A DNA stretch of 64,000 bases from Cavia porcellus (lineage: Eukaryota > Chordata > Mammalia > Rodentia > Caviidae): NCBI RefSeq assembly GCF_034190915.1, contig NW_026947491.1, positions 19,780,101-19,844,100 of the forward strand, read 5' to 3'. This document shows, piece by piece, positions 1 through 10,982 of the stretch (position 1 is its first letter; each line of letters starts with the position of its first letter). The position numbers were made by a program, and so were the translations under genes. The notes beneath the pieces are model-generated. The model searched no databases, was not told where the DNA came from, and saw only the letters and a program-made list of their open reading frames with translations.

Positions 1-384
1 CCCCTCCCTGCAAATTGAACAAAATCTTCCTTTTTTTGGTTTATTTTTCATAGTTTTCTGGCAACAACCATAATTTTAATGGGCAAGTTCAGCTGGGCAT
101 GTAGTACCCAGAGTGACACAGTCAGTTAACTATCACTATTCAGCCCTTGAAAACTTTACAACCAGACACATTTCTTTAAACCATAGTCTCCAGAAATAAA
201 TAGGAGGTTGTAAATGTACCTAACATGTTATAACTGTCCTGCATACAAATGCAAATGCAGAAGTTCCCTCCACACAATGGAAGGGCTGTTTTCTTGGAGT
301 GATGTTTCTATCATAACTGGAACATTGTAACATAGGTTGAGCCATACTTTAAGTGTATCAATATTATACTTCAGTGAAAGCATA

Positions 385-947
385 TTAGGAAAGAACTATT
401 ACACGTATGATCCTCATTTCATAGCTGATCACGGAGTCATATCTGGTATTTAGAACTAAATTGTAGCGCCCATTCTGTGTTGCCTTGGCATTTAGAAAGC
501 ACCTCAGCAGGTTTTGGTTCTTTGGTATAGCAACCCATACCTTTATTACTGAAGTTTCTGGACCGTTGAACATTATGCTGGGATTGTATTGTTATAGTTT
601 CCTCTTAACTGTAATAAGATGGCATGGTGTATGGGTACTGCAAGCGGATCTCCTGCATGCCAAGTATTTTTTTTTTTCTTTCTTCCATTGGGGAGACTGA
701 AAGTTTGGGTCTGTCTCCGCTCAACACTGTAATGCCCGTTTGAACTTAATTTCTCAGAGCCACAAAGGAGACCAAAATGACCAAGGGAAGTCTTCACTTC
801 CAGTTCAGTGATACTGTTGTGCATCCTGACACAAACCTTTCCCTCTCTGGAACTAAGACTTTGTAAGCCAGCAGAGCATAAGGTTGTGAGAACAGGATGC
901 AAAAATTTTGCTTGTAGATCACTGCAAGTCACAGGGAGTTGTGCCAC
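385..947 (-). pseudogene. ERV pol C-terminal, dUTPase-like fragment
   Basis: The minus-strand reading contains GHFGLL followed about 50 residues later by WHAGDPLAVP and RGNYNNTI, then in another frame GVWVAIP-type and LRDQL-type pol tail residues. This pattern resembles the dUTPase-like C-terminus of ERVL pol. Two open frames (573-947 and 385-573) overlap by one base and are separated by a stop or shift, so it is broken. An ordinary pol spacer cannot be excluded. Confidence 0.5.
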
Positions 948-1175
948 TCTTCCACCCCTTCATTCCGGACTCATAAATTCTGGTTATGGAAAATATGGTA
1001 CCATACAGTGCATGCTGACTCAAAACAGATGGGCTTTTGAAGAATCTTGTCCAGTTCTGCCTCCTATTGCCACTTAACTTGTGCTGCAGCTGTATCTTGA
1101 ATGCACTTTTTCTATCAATCCATCTTTCTGGGAGGTAAGAAACATGGTAGGCACGATGAATATAATCACATTGTC

Positions 1176-1442
1176 TCACTTTGTTAGATGTGAAATGTGC
1201 TCCTTGGTGTGGGATCCAATGTTGTATGGAGTTCCATGACAGTTGATGAGGCAGTATGTGAATCTGTGGAAGAGAGTTTTAGCAGAATTACATACAAGAA
1301 AGGCAAATCTAAATCCAGAATAAGTGTTTATGCCAATAAGGATAAAGTACACTCCTTTCCGTGACAGAAACTGTCCAATACAATCCACCTGCCAACATGT
1401 TGAGAGTTGATCACTGAAGCAAATGGCACTATATTTATGCAT
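1176..1442 (-). pseudogene. ERV integrase core fragment
   Basis: An 88-codon open stretch on the minus strand contains WQVDCIGQF (first catalytic Asp region), then INTYSGFRFAF and CLINCHGTPYNIGS (second Asp region, here degraded to S-H). These match the retroviral integrase core in order and spacing. The second catalytic Asp motif reads IGSHTKEH rather than SD-x-G-x-H-F, so the enzyme would be dead. Belongs to the ERVL-like relic. Confidence 0.75.
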
Positions 1443-1749
1443 CAGTGGTCGTCTCTGCTGCTAGCATATTAGGCATTAACTAGTGGTTGTAGTCAGATCA
1501 GGCTGTGTGAATGGGAGTCTGGGTTGCAGGGAATGTACATCCTCCTTCCCTGCAAAACAGCTGCTCTGTTCATGAGCCCATTGGTCAAGGATACGGATGG
1601 TTTAAGAGAGAAGCTGACCAGTATCTACAGAATGAGTCATCGTATCCTCTTGATTGTTAAAGTCCTTTTTTGCTGAGGTCACTTTTTGGTGAGAGTTTAC
1701 AAAAGATACAAATATTTTTGTATGCTTTACTCCTACTCATTTTGATATG

Positions 1750-1872
1750 TCTGTCCACATACCTCCCTTCAGAATACCGTCATCAACAACTTTCCAGTTA
1801 TGTTCCTCCAAGTCTCTGAGCCCTTGGCCAGACCATTGGCTACTGCCCAGCAGTCAGTGTAAAGCCACATAT
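1750..1872 (-). pseudogene. ERV RNase H fragment
   Basis: The minus strand encodes YTDCWAVANGLAKGSETW, a typical retroviral RNase H segment with the D-W-A-V-A-N-G-L-A signature. It sits between the integrase and RT pieces, as expected for pol. Flanking frames are interrupted. Confidence 0.7.
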
Positions 1873-2388
1873 ATCTTGCACATTTTTTATCCCAGACTAA
1901 ATGCACTAACCCAGTGCACTGTCCAGAATTCTTAACTATTGTGATGGTTTCTCTTCACCATTGCTTAGATCATCAGCATTAATCCATCAGTATCCTGGAA
2001 ACTGATTGCAGTACTGAAACTGCCAAACTTCAGGTGGTGCTGGCATCCATGCACAACAATCTGTAAACAGTAGCTAGCTTTTCTCTTTCTTCTAACAGCT
2101 GATCATGTGGTACACACCAGGATGCCACAGATACATGTCAGGAAATGAGGTTATGCAAGAGTAGAAGCCATGGGCATCTGATGAAGTTTTTCATGTAATT
2201 TGTGCCCTCTTGAAATACTTTCCCTGGATCACATATTTTCATTTCATGGCAGTGTTACAGTGCACTTTCAGGTATGACTCAGTGGGTCAGATAATAGCCA
2301 ATACATGATTCACAGCTCAGGTCCCATTGTAACCTGGTGTCTCATGGTCAAGCATTCAGTTTGCAGTAAGGGCCAGTAGCAGGCCAAG

Positions 2389-2399
2389 AGTTATTTTTC
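2389..2399. repeat. Target-site duplication of L1 (left copy)
   Basis: agttatttttc, repeated exactly at 2710-2720 on the other side of the L1 fragment. Confidence 0.85.
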
Positions 2400-2709
2400 T
2401 TTTTTTTTTTATTTAAAGAGAAAAAGAGAAGAAAAAAAAAAACAGAAAAAGGGTACAAGTAACACAGAATTTCAAAAAAATAAAATCACAAGATAATAGA
2501 TTACATATCGTCATTTTAGAAATAGTTCAGTTACAAAATTAAACCATACAAAGTGAACATTCAAGCAGTGAGACTGCAAACAGTTCTGTTCAATGATCCA
2601 ACAAAAACTCAGTAATATTGTTATCTATTTTATACACTGAAATATATGTACAGTTATATCCTTTAGAGCACTTTCTTTTCCTCTCTTCTTTACAATAACA
2701 ATTACACAA
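2400..2709 (-). mobile_element. 5'-truncated LINE-1 3' end
   Basis: The left edge is a poly-T run with the complement of AATAAA. The body matches the 3' untranslated ends of the larger L1 copies at 10983 and 14566. It is flanked by an 11-bp target-site duplication, agttatttttc, at 2389-2399 and 2710-2720. A textbook 5'-truncated minus-strand insertion into the ERV relic. Confidence 0.9.
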
Positions 2710-3244
2710 AGTTATTTTTCAAAGGCAGAGTAATTGGCTGCAGATGATGGCAGAGTCTTGCTACAAAATCCTGAAGCGCTCTCACATTTTTCTAAAGAGG
2801 CCCTGCCAGAGACTACAGACAGCAACCCGCTGCCACTTGCAATGCTATTCAACCTGCTGGACATATAACTCTAGCAGCAGAGCAGCCTGCACAGCTCCCC
2901 TTACCTACTGCGGAGCACTTTTTTTAGGGACCCACTCAAAACCTGCAGCTTTCTGGGTTATGCAGACCCATAGGCCAAAGTTATGTCCTTGATTGAGGAA
3001 CATATTGTCTGCAATGTGCGATTAAACTCGCTAGGCTTTGTGCCTATATTTTGGCTGTAGGGGAAGCCAAATCAACAACTTGTGTTTTAGAAGATAAATG
3101 TTTGCATGCTCTAAACCACTGGATGATCAAAAGATGATCAAGATGCTTGAAACCTAAATTGAGACATAGGAAAGTTAAGGTAAACTTGAGGTGGGATAGT
3201 AAAATCATATCACTGGTCTAGTCCACTGAAAGTAAATTATTTCT

Positions 3245-3342
3245 TTCTTTTTTTTTTTTTATCGGTACCGGGAATTGAACTCACGACTACCTGCTTGCAA
3301 GGCAGGTACTTATGCCACTGAGCTAAATCCCCAGCCCTTCAG
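3245..3342 (-). mobile_element. ID-type tRNA-derived SINE
   Basis: On the minus strand it reads GGGCTGGGGATTTAGCTCAG, then a tRNA-like A box/B box body ending GAGTTCAATTCCCGGTACCG and a poly-A tail. This is the rodent ID family plan (tRNA-Ala-derived). The 9-bp flanks attatttct at 3236-3244 and 3343-3351 are probable target duplications. The body variant (GCATAAGTACCTGCC) differs from the mouse/rat ID consensus, which suggests another rodent lineage. Confidence 0.85.
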
Positions 3343-3399
3343 ATTATTTCTGATGAGTCTTGTGGATGAGTATAAAGAAGGAACAGATTTCTCCAATCA

Positions 3400-3934
3400 A
3401 TACCTGAGTATCTGTTACCAGATGTGTTAATCTTCTCAAGCAAGAGATACCACATCTGGTATCTCCACAGCTTCAGTTGGAGTCGCAACTTGATTCTGCT
3501 TATGGTTATGTACCCTCATTATCCTAGATCCATTCATCTTCTGCACAGGCCAAATCAAAAAATTAAATGTAGATGTCATGGAACCACCACACCTATATCC
3601 TTCAAATCATTGATAGTGCCAGTAATCTCTGCAGTCCTTCCAGGAAAGCAATATTGTTTTGTATGTACTATTTCTTGCAGAAAAGGCACACTAATGACTT
3701 CATTTGGGCATTCCCTCTCACTATGATTAGCCCTCTCACTATGATTAAGGAACCAATGTGAGGGTTGTGCCACATGTTAAGTATATCTATCCCAAATGCA
3801 CATTGTGGAACAGGAAAAATAATTACAGGATGGATTTGAAGGCATACTGGCTCAATGCTGACTTGAAACTTTTTGCTAAAATTCCATTGATCACTCAAAC
3901 TGCATAAGCCCTCACTCTTACTAGAGGACCACAA
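3400..3934 (-). pseudogene. ERV protease-RT boundary fragment
   Basis: Two overlapping minus-strand frames (3668-3934 and 3576-3773) contain CAFGIDIL, then TAEITGTINDLKDIGVVVP and, further on, HKQNQVATPTEAVEIPDVV. This is the linker and first fingers segment of a retroviral reverse transcriptase. An 18-base direct repeat (ccctctcactatgattag / ccctctcactatgattaa near 3714-3747) duplicates a short stretch of the frame. It is followed towards the left by an ID SINE. Confidence 0.65.
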
Positions 3935-4027
3935 TGGTGTATGGATCTTCTGGAGTCAGTATCAGTTCACTTACAGTGTCTATTAATGTTTGAAATGTCT
4001 GATCACTTTTATTCCATCATTATTCTA

Positions 4028-4226
4028 GCTTACTGTTGGCCCTTGATCTGCCAGACCTCAAGGAAGAGGCTTAAATGGATGGGAGAAATAGGTTATAATA
4101 GTGTCAGTAAGTACAGCCTTTCTCTCACTACCCACATCTCTATCTACATAGACACAGCCAAGAACCAGGTTTTCCTGTGATTGAACACTGTGACCCCTGA
4201 GGACACAGCCTTCTCTTACTGTGAGA
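4028..4226 (+). pseudogene. IGHV: IGHV pseudogene A1 (clan II), 5' truncated
   Basis: Framework 2 to framework 3 of a clan II V exon: LICQTSRKRLKWMGEIGY, then an FR3 reading DTAKNQVFL, a stop (TGA), LNTVTPEDTAFSYC. The 5' part (leader, FR1, CDR1) is missing, and ERV sequence takes its place near 4027. Homologous to the group A pseudogenes at 26.0, 43.4 and 53.1 kb. This is the only group A copy that keeps the Y-C before the heptamer (SYC). Not functional. Confidence 0.85.
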
Positions 4227-4264
4227 CACAGTGAGGGGTCCTCAGTGTGAGCCCAGGACAAACC
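4227..4264 (+). promoter_or_regulatory. V-type recombination signal (23-RSS) of A1
   Basis: Consensus heptamer CACAGTG at 4227-4233, spacer of 22-23 bp, nonamer ggacaaacc (6 of 9 to ACAAAAACC) ending at 4264. The signal outlived the coding exon. Confidence 0.75.
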
Positions 4265-4265
4265 T

Positions 4266-7200
4266 ACCTGCAAGAGTATTCAGGACCAGCAGGGGGTGCT
4301 CAGGACACATGGAGCCCAAAAATCTATTTTAGAGCCATCAACTAAAGGTTTTGTTGAAAGGTTTTGTTTTCAGTAGACTGTCCTCTTTCCCAGGACACCG
4401 GGGCACGGAGGCCCAGGGCACTCTCCTGTCCCTATTCCTACAACATTGTATGTCCACGAACATAGGGTTGTTGATTTTTAACATCTAGCTCATGACAAGA
4501 TGCATTTGGTAGTTTTTAATGAAATCCTGGTTTAAAACACAGGTGACTGCACAGTGTAGCTTATGGCCTTGGTTACTTTTCACTCTTTCTGGGACAAAAT
4601 ATTAAACACTCAAAGTGAAAGAAGAACAGGTTTATTTAGCTCATACTTTATGGATGTTTCAGTGGATAATCAGCTGTCTCCAAGGCAGAGTGGCATATGG
4701 AGAGGGCAAGAGTTAACAGCAGTGGAAAACAACACAAGCAACATTAGCAAAGGGGAGGAGTACAGAGGGAAGACTTTTTCTGTCACTTATATGGTGTATA
4801 AGCCACACCCAATTGGGTGTAGCACTCACATGTAGAATCCTAGCATTGGACCATGAGTCATTCATAAATGCTACACTCAGATGCCTTCCAAAGGCTAGTC
4901 TCCCTTGACCACATGGGGCTTTGGAGGGACATTTAAACACTCATTGATTGATCTAGAAATAATGATAAATGAGCCTCTGTTAGGTGCACATCTGCCATCC
5001 ACCATCAGGTACCATCAGGCACCATCTCCACATCATTCAGTACTGGTGCATGCAAAGCCCTTTTGCTCAAAATGTTTGGGGGAACAATCTCTATATTGAT
5101 TTGTTTGCTTGCACATTGCTGGAGGAGCTTTTCCTACCTCTAAGGACTTGACAGAGGACACAGAGCCCCACTACTGAAGCAGCTACTTGGTGACTCAGGG
5201 GCATCAATTCTGCTTCCTGCCTCCCTCTCCGAGCCTTCCTCCTCAGCCTGCTCTTCACCAGGGAGACTGTGGAACCTGGTCCATTTGTTCCTGGCCACAC
5301 TGCCCCATGGTCATGATCACTGGGTAGAAACCATGCAGACACACCCTCCAACAGTACATGCATGGGGAGGATGGCTGTATTTTAAGCTTCTTTAAAGTCT
5401 AAGAAGACTTAAATCAGTCATGTATGTTCAAGTCTGTTTTAATAAATGAAAATATAATAATAAGACCAAGCATTTCTAGATCCATCAAGTTAATGAAAAG
5501 GATCTGGCTGAATTTGTGACCTCTGAATCTATGTGAATCTGCACATGCTGTATTGTGCCATGCATGGATCAACTCCATGCAGAGAGGACATGGAAGCCCA
5601 AGGCTGTGTGTCAAAGGGGGCAGTGAGTGAAAGGCTTCTCTTGATGGCACTGCAAGGTCCACACTAGCACCCTGAGGTCTGGACATCCGTGCTAACCATG
5701 GCTACACTTGTGCTGGTGACATAGGGCTGGATGTCATGGATACAATATCAACAGCAGCAAGCAGATGGGGCCATGTGTGTTTCCTGGTGAAGATCCTACC
5801 CAGTGCCTGTCTGGAGAGAGCTGCAGGACTCAGGTCCTGAGTAGGATGTACATGTATTAATAGTTTCTCCTTTTTCCATTTCCACTTACAATCATTATGA
5901 AGGTCTTACCTTAAAGAATATGTTATGGCTTCTATGTGTTAGTTCCATAATTTCTATGATTTGTGACCTGTGGTTAAGGGGGCCCAGAAAGGCTGAATAA
6001 TTTCGTGCAGTTCACAGGTCTCAGATGCAGACCTGAGGCAGCCAGTGTATGTATTTGTGAGGACACAGCTCTGCCTAGAGGGCCAGGATTAACAGCCTGT
6101 CTATACCTTTTATTCTGCAGAGCTCTTGGCTTATCTACAAATCAGCATTTCTCAATTCCCTGCTAATGAATAGGAGGAACATTAAAATAGTTCCTGTGTT
6201 GTAGAGATTTGCCTAAAACTCAAACAAGGTCATCTATAAGGTGGTAGAGTGGAGGTATAACCCATGGTTTTGTCTATTGTAGAGTCAACAGAACAGCATT
6301 TTCCTAAAGAGTCAACCCTTGGTCACACGTCCTCCTCTATCCTGTGAATGGCTTTCCACTTTGGGACTGTCACTGAGACTGAATCATAGACTGGTGAACA
6401 GTAAATGCAGTAACTCATGGTGTCCAGGGAAGCAGTGGAGGGCGGAGGGCAGCAGGTAAAGCACGGGAAAGGAGCAGACGCATGTGTCACACTTGCAGAC
6501 CACACACAGGGAGCTCACACCTGAGCACAGAGGACCTGCAAGTGAGCAAGCTGCAGAGCTTTAGTCTGTGACAAAGACCTAGGCTTTCACTCCTCTCCCA
6601 TCACCAAAGCTTGACACCATGGAAAAGTATCTGCCAAAGTGGGGCATGAGCAGGGGTGCAGGTTGCTGTCCAAGACAGATAGGGAGGCTCCCTCAACTTT
6701 TGGATGATTCCCAAAAGAAACTCACTAGATATTTCCCGTCATGCCAGAGTGCATATGTGAGCTGATTCCTGCACAAAAGGGCCAAACATCAAGGTCCTTT
6801 GCTAGTTCTGACTGTCATGCTCCAAACTGAATATGACAATAACATTGTAACTATTCTTCTTGCTGTTCTGGAAGGAAACATCAAAGACTTCTGAAAACTT
6901 GAAAATTTGCTGAATGGAGACCAGATATGACCACCTGGCTTAGGTGCAGAAGTTATGTGCATCTTGATAGAGAGTTGTCCTCAGAGCTCTTGGATGCGAT
7001 AAGCTGTTATAGTCTTGTTGGTGAGGAATTCATTAAATGGACCTTAACTCTCCATTCCTGATGAATATTATTGTCAGGTTCACATGAACATTGAATATGT
7101 TAAATGTGGAATAGAAATATAGAGCATAAAAGATGAAAACAAAGGGAAGTCACTGCAGATAGCATTGATTTTCCTAGGATGTCTAGAAGAAGAAGAATGG

Positions 7201-8229
7201 GGCCACCAAACAGGGGTGTTGGCACACATGCATATTTCTGGTAAATGGGATTCTGAAGAAATAGAATCACAACACCAAGACTAAGGTGAACTTCAATATG
7301 TGAGCCATTTTTGCTAAACAAAACAAAGCAAATTTATGTTTTAAGCAAGCCATGGTGTCACAAGTCTCTGATGGTGACCTTCAGGAAGATGAAGGGAGAG
7401 AATCGGCATGCATTTGAGCATAGCCTTGGCTACCTCATGAGTTCAATGTCAGTCTCAGCCCCAGTACCTGGACTACAGAGTGGTGCTCTCAGGGAAAACG
7501 AATGAACCAACATGAAGAAGTATGTGTGCAATATCATAACAAGTGCAGGTTCTTGTTAGACTTCTGGGGATATTGTTATTGTGTGCAAGATGTGCATAAT
7601 ACATAATTGTTCCTCATTGGATAGCTAGCATGAGATAGGAATTTTGTATTTAGGAGTAACATTCAGAGGGCAAGAGGAGAAGCTGGGCCTAGAAGGGGAT
7701 TGACCACTCAGTAGCTGCACAAAGTCATAGGATGACAAGTCTTCCACACAGACATCTTTCTTCCCCAATGATCCAAAACATTGGTATAGAATAAGCACAG
7801 AATCCACATCCTTAGTTTCAGTTCCTGCTGGATCTGCTCAGGTTGGACTTGGGTCACAGAGTTTCTTAGAGCAGATGGTAAATGAACCTCTGCTGAAAAC
7901 AACAATGATGGTGAAGCAAAACCATGGGTGGCACTGAAGGAGAGAGACCAGGGAGACAAAGAGGGACCCATGCTCATGTTCATCCTGCAGCATCACTGCC
8001 TGGATGGAAAGAGACTGAGGCTGGGGTATGAGTAGGGAGAAGAGGCTGGGAAACATTGATCTGGGACAGGAAGTTGGGGTGTTCATTTCCCTGCTTCTGC
8101 TATTCCTGTGAAAACAACACAGACTCTAACCCATCTAGAATTCAGGAAGAGGGATTGCTTTCAGCAGCAAAAGGGACTGGAAATGTCCTGACCTCATTTT
8201 ACCCTTCACATATGAAGTGGGCACCCCAT
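4266..8229 (+). repeat. Duplicated A-to-B intergenic block, copy 1
   Basis: Non-coding flank between V segments A1 and B1. It aligns with 43697-46765 and 53397-56988, and its first third also with 26295-27270. Shared landmarks are tttttaacatct-acttgatgacaagatg-type sequence after the RSS, a CT-rich cctccttctgtcctcct-type stretch, and a ggaaggaaacatcaaa segment near 6870. No open reading frame is conserved between copies, so no gene is called. Contains one copy-specific insertion (4566-4948). Confidence 0.7.
4566..4948. mobile_element. Copy-specific ~380-bp insertion of unknown class
   Basis: Between ...gtgtagcttat and tctagaaata, this copy has about 380 bp that are absent from the three paralogous flanks near 26580, 43990 and 53690, where the two edges are nearly adjacent. 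It contains gaacaggtttatttagctcatac but no poly-A or clear terminal repeats. A mobile origin is inferred only from presence/absence. Confidence 0.45.
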
Positions 8230-8237
8230 ATGCAAAT
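8230..8237 (+). promoter_or_regulatory. Ig octamer promoter element of V-B1
   Basis: Exact ATGCAAAT, 120 bp upstream of the V-B1 leader ATG. This is the OCT/OBF1 binding site of Ig V promoters. It is followed by caccctccagct, conserved at B3. Confidence 0.9.
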
Positions 8238-8349
8238 TCACCCTCCAGCTGTAGATTAAAATCTACTCATGGGCTGTCTGTGGGAACTCACAGCTCCACC
8301 CTCAGACAGGGGTGAGGTCTCTTAGGAAGGCAGAGCTGTACTGTAGAAG

Positions 8350-8784
8350 ATGAGACTGTTGGTTCTTCTCCTGTGCCTGTTGACAGGTCCTCATAGTGAG
8401 TGTCCTCACTGTTGGAGTTGGGTCCATGGGAAGGTTAGGAAAGCTGGTGACTGACAGGAAGGTTTTTATTGTTCCTAGGTGTCCTATCCCAGGTGCAGCT
8501 GCAGGAGTCTGGACCTGGCCTGGTGAAGCCCTCACAGACCCTGTCCCTCACCTACTCAGTCTCTGGCTACTCCATCACCAGTGGTTATGCTTGGAACTGG
8601 ATCTGTCAGCATCCAGGAAAGAGCCTGGAGTGGATGAGGTACAAAATCTACAGTGGTGGCACTAAATACAACCCATCCTCTAAAGCCGCATCTCTATCTC
8701 CAGAGACAGGGGCAAGAACCAGTTCTCTCTGCAGCTGAAATCTGTCATCATGGAGGACACAGCCACCTATTACTGTGCACGAGA
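8350..8784 (+). pseudogene. IGHV: IGHV pseudogene B1 (clan II, mouse IGHV3/human IGHV4-like)
   Basis: Leader exon 8350-8395 encodes MRLLVLLLCLLTGPH and ends at a consensus donor (GTGAGT). The acceptor AG is at 8477-8478. Exon 2 (8479-8784) starts [17 protein letters not shown], the clan II hallmark, with CDR1 GYSITSGYA. It is close to functional but broken: the first framework cysteine is Tyr (CTC ACC TAC), FR2 has C for R (WICQ), and a single-base deletion in CCATCC-TCTAAA shifts FR3. After the shift the other frame reads ISRD-type, then [10 protein letters not shown]. Promoter, splice sites and YYC are intact, so the damage looks recent. Confidence 0.92.
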
Positions 8785-8823
8785 TGCAGTGATTTCATAT
8801 AATAGTGAGCTCAGACGTAAACC
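8785..8823 (+). promoter_or_regulatory. 23-RSS of V-B1 (mutated heptamer)
   Basis: Heptamer TGCAGTG (two changes from CACAGTG, including the critical first C), 23-bp spacer 8792-8814, nonamer acgtaaacc (7 of 9). The loss of the C that starts the heptamer would by itself be expected to cripple RAG cleavage. Confidence 0.8.
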
Positions 8824-9930
8824 TCCCTATAGGGAAACTGATGACCAGCAGGTGCTCGACACACACTGCTGTAGGGAACCAGCTTCTCAGCCCTGTGCTT
8901 ACAGCCTGGAGGGTTTTCTCCCCAAGAGATTAGCATCTCCATCACTAGCCCAGGCACAGAGGTCCCAGGGATCTTTAATGTCTCTGATCTTCAAAGGTTA
9001 TGTTTTCAAGAATTAGGGTTTTGTTCCCCAAATACTTCCCTAGGGATTGCATAATAAATTTTCAATGAAATCATTACTCAAATGATAGCACAGTATCCTT
9101 AGTTTTAGATGTAGAAACATAGAACCATGAAAATTGTTTCCATGTTTACTGCAAGTCTTACCTTCACCCTCAGGTGCATCTGTAAGTCACCTTATCCTGA
9201 AGGTCACTTCCCAGTTTTTGTTCATCCAAAACCCTTTTTCTGAATGGCTACACATCATTCTCTATGTTGATCTGAGTGCTCACGTGTTATTAAAACTGTC
9301 ATTTCCTCATCTCTGGCAATATATGGTGATGTCTCAAATAGTGTGGGTGGATTCCTCTGAGGAGGGTCCCATGTAGGCATCTCATAGGTAGGGACCATTA
9401 TGATGTCACCCATCTTGCAGTCAGATGGCACTGCCTGAGCAAGTGTTTCTGTGTCCCTTGGTGCTAATAGTGCAGTTTCACTAACTCTGATAGCACTCTG
9501 TCTGTTCATATTTCAAACTGTGTTTGCTATACTTACGTTTCCCTGAATATTATTTGAATCTGTAAAAATCCTCCTTTCAGCATGACTGGGCACACTGTTG
9601 GCCAGTTCTACTTATCTGTTAGTGGACGTGGGAACAGGGAGATGAATGGCCTTGCATCCATGAAGGAAGAGGATGTCTATAGCATACTCATGACCATAGA
9701 GAAGGGCAAGGTCTCCCTATGTGGGAATTAGGATGTCAGGTCTCTCTCTGCTCTCTGAGTCCCTGAGAACAAGGCTGGGTCTGGTTGAGCCAAGACTCAC
9801 ACTTTGTGGGGTCACAGAGGATTTGGGTCACAGGGGTTGTCGCCATTGGAAGAAGCTGCAGAGGAGATTCCCTAAGAGGATCAGAAGCAATGTAGTAAAG
9901 GCCACTCTCCAGTGATTTTTTTACTCAAGT
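8824..9930 (+). repeat. Duplicated B 3' flank, copy 1
   Basis: Non-coding DNA downstream of V-B1 that aligns with 47334-48620 and 57552-58900. Landmarks are agcctggagggttttctc, tgaggtcacttccca-type sequence, and gattccctaagagg at 9869. No coding potential seen. Confidence 0.7.
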
Positions 9931-10982
9931 CAATTGACAAAATAGTCATTGCTAAAGGCACAATACAGTTCATTTCTAATGATACAATGACTGAAAACAG
10001 CAACAGCATAGGGTGGAATATTAACTCAAAGGAAAAGAAAAACTTCAGAAATTTCACTCTGGCCTAGTTATCCATGACATAAGATTTACCAGAGAGAATG
10101 CTGAGGTCATGTGAAGGGAGCATGTGATGAGAGTGGCAGGGACTGAGAGAGGCAGGTGCTGCTCAGTAGGAAAATAGAATAATGATGCCATTTGTATTTA
10201 GTATCTGTCTTCTACCACAGGCCCCGAGTGTAGGGATTGGAGGGCACGGCAAGGCAGAGAGGGTCAATGTGTGATCTGGAGTCTCATTTCCCAGATACTG
10301 AGGGGTCAGCTCAATGTATTTGGGTCCACCTTCTTCAGAGAGGACAAGTGTGGCTCCTAGTTGTCCATGAACAGTGTGAGCTACAGTGGTGACAATGTGG
10401 AGAGCAGGCACCATCTCCATACCCAGTGTTGCTGGGGGCTCACTCTCCAGGTGCAGGAATTCTGAGGGTGCGGTGCATGGACAGCTCCATCTGCCTCCCA
10501 AAGCAAGCCTGAGAAATCTGCAGGTGTAAGTAGTGAGCCCCACAGAAGGAAAATCTGCAGAGACTCCCCATGAAGGCAGTAAAGCACAAAGGTGGGTGAA
10601 TGTCAGCAAGGGATGCACCTGATTTCCATATGTTACAGAGCAGTGTTGCCCCATTTGCCAAAGGACCCCAGGCTGCAACACAGGCAGCATAGGAGTGAGT
10701 GCTGCAGGCTGTAGTTCATTCCCATAGAGACACTGCAACCACTGTATCCCTCAAGACCTGGAGATGGGGTCTCCATGAACTTTTCAAGCTGTGAATTAAC
10801 ATTACAGTGACATAAAGGGTTAATCCAAGAGGGTTAATCAGGTCTTTAAGCATAATCTTGGTCCAGTTTGTTTTTGGTTTTTGTTGCCACTTCTTACCCT
10901 CTTGCATCAGCTCTTTTGTTTGGGAGTGTCCACCCTGTGTCTGGCCCAGCATTGCATTTTGGAAGCACTTAACTTATTTAAT
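9931..10982. other. Unique non-V stretch with a 191-codon minus-strand ORF
   Basis: After 9930 the sequence no longer follows the duplicated B flank. The interval 10163-10738 is open for 191 codons on the minus strand, but two other minus frames are also open across it. The predicted protein is Pro/Leu/Thr-rich, with no domain I recognise, and its tail NTNGIIILFSY looks like random translation. It may be an old retrocopy or plain unique DNA. No gene is claimed. Confidence 0.4.

Larger units (their letters stand above)
1..4027 (-). mobile_element. ERVL-like endogenous retrovirus relic (pol region)
   Basis: Read on the minus strand, the order from high to low coordinates is a protease/RT boundary (about 3934-3400), an RNase H piece (about 1870-1750), an integrase piece (1442-1176) and a dUTPase-like tail (about 800-400). 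That order, with a dUTPase-like segment after integrase, is the known layout of the ERVL group. Frames are broken throughout by stops and shifts, so nothing is expressible as a polyprotein. No LTR is recognised; the 3' LTR would lie to the left of the window. The relic is interrupted by an L1 3' end (2400-2709) and an ID SINE (3245-3342). Its right edge near 4027 cuts into V pseudogene A1. The ERVL assignment is inferred from motifs. Confidence 0.7.

Noticed and set aside
3245..3342. A functional tRNA gene
   Set aside because: The tRNA-like part is followed by a poly-A tail and flanked by target duplications, so it is an ID SINE.
10163..10738. A 191-codon minus-strand protein gene
   Set aside because: No recognised domain, competing frames over the same bases, and no promoter or splice evidence.
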